Position numbers and translations under genes: made by a program. The notes beneath the pieces are model-generated. The model saw only the letters and a list, made by a program, of their open reading frames with translations, did no database searches and was not told the origin of the DNA. From contig CAYQJV010000065.1 in the NCBI GenBank assembly GCA_964417925.1, positions 1-5,993 on the forward strand: a stretch of 5,993 bases of DNA, given 5' to 3'. The DNA comes from CAYQJV01 sp964417925. GTDB lineage: Bacteria > Hydrothermota > Tepidihabitantia > B3-TA06 > CAYQJV01. The first letter of the stretch is position 1. Every line of letters begins with the position of its first letter. This document shows positions 5,901 to 5,993 of the stretch, piece by piece.

Positions 5901-5918
5901 GCAGACAAAAATTAATGT

Positions 5919-5993
5919 GTGGAAAAGTGTGATGTGGTCATCATCGGGGGAGGAATAGCGGGGTTGAGTGTGGGTAAATTTCTGGCCGAGCGG
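5919..5993 (+). CDS. FAD/NAD(P)-binding oxidoreductase, N-terminal fragment
   Basis: Only the first 25 codons are in the window. The translation starts MEKCDVVIIGGGIAGLSVGK and shows a dinucleotide-binding Rossmann fold: a hydrophobic strand (VVII, 6-9), the glycine motif GxGxxG (G10, G12, G15) and the following helix. The family cannot be narrowed: FAD-dependent oxidoreductases, geranylgeranyl-reductase-like proteins and amine or amino-acid oxidases all begin this way, and the distinguishing residues are beyond the edge. GTG is chosen as the start because a TAA lies in frame at 5913-5915, so nothing longer is possible, and a start further in would cut into the first strand. It is transcribed away from the hsd operon from its own promoter, is probably not functionally linked, and marks the right boundary of the defence locus. 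Confidence 0.88.
   Translation, partial: MEKCDVVIIGGGIAGLSVGKFLAER

Larger units (their letters stand above)
5697..5918. other. Divergent intergenic region between the hsd operon and a flavoprotein gene
   Basis: This 222-base gap is the only non-coding stretch of note. The left part (5697-5790) is very AT-rich and holds the hsd TATA box, the AAGTT repeats and the inverted repeat. The right part (5801-5860) jumps to 27 of 60 GC and carries an open 29-codon frame. The last 30 bases hold the TATA box of the rightward gene. No tRNA, rRNA or clear terminator hairpin is visible. Confidence 0.7.

Noticed and set aside
5697..5918. CRISPR array, tRNA or insertion-sequence end in the intergenic gap
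   Set aside because: There are no regularly spaced repeats of 20 bases or more, no cloverleaf arms with a T-loop, and no terminal inverted repeats with a target duplication.

Overview
The window looks archaeal, probably from a thermophilic or moderately thermophilic euryarchaeon. Both gene starts that face the 222-base intergenic gap have a TATA-like box about 24 bases upstream and no Shine-Dalgarno site, the layout of leaderless archaeal transcripts. Downstream cistrons instead carry GGAGG-type sites. The genus cannot be fixed from the sequence; something like the Archaeoglobales is only a guess.

Almost everything from position 5696 down to 1 is one tightly packed minus-strand operon of six genes. 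In transcription order these are hsdM (modification subunit with an added N-terminal winged helix, 5696-3930), a 315-aa helical protein that may be HEPN-like (3929-2982), a 94-aa small membrane protein (2991-2707), hsdS (two-TRD specificity subunit, 2710-1427), a 399-aa protein with a C-terminal Apea-like HEPN domain (1434-235), and the start of hsdR (229 to beyond position 1). Each junction is an overlap or a gap of at most 5 bases, so co-transcription and translational coupling are likely.

The core is a Type I restriction-modification system in M-S-R order. HsdS chooses the DNA target, HsdM methylates adenine, and HsdR, cut by the window edge, would translocate and cleave. The interest lies in three extra genes threaded between the core genes: two between hsdM and hsdS, one between hsdS and hsdR. 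The last occupies the slot where the anticodon nuclease gene prrC sits in the E. coli EcoprrI locus, and it encodes a HEPN domain with an intact RNSLVH (R-x4-H) ribonuclease motif but no visible P-loop. The operon may therefore pair DNA restriction with RNA-cleaving back-up and perhaps a membrane component. The 399-aa gene, the 315-aa gene and parts of hsdS are much more AT-rich than hsdM and hsdR, which suggests mosaic assembly.

From 5697 to 5918 lies a divergent promoter region with short AT-rich repeats and a locally GC-richer patch holding a 29-codon ORF of doubtful reality. From 5919 onward, on the plus strand, is the N-terminus of an unrelated FAD/NAD-binding oxidoreductase.
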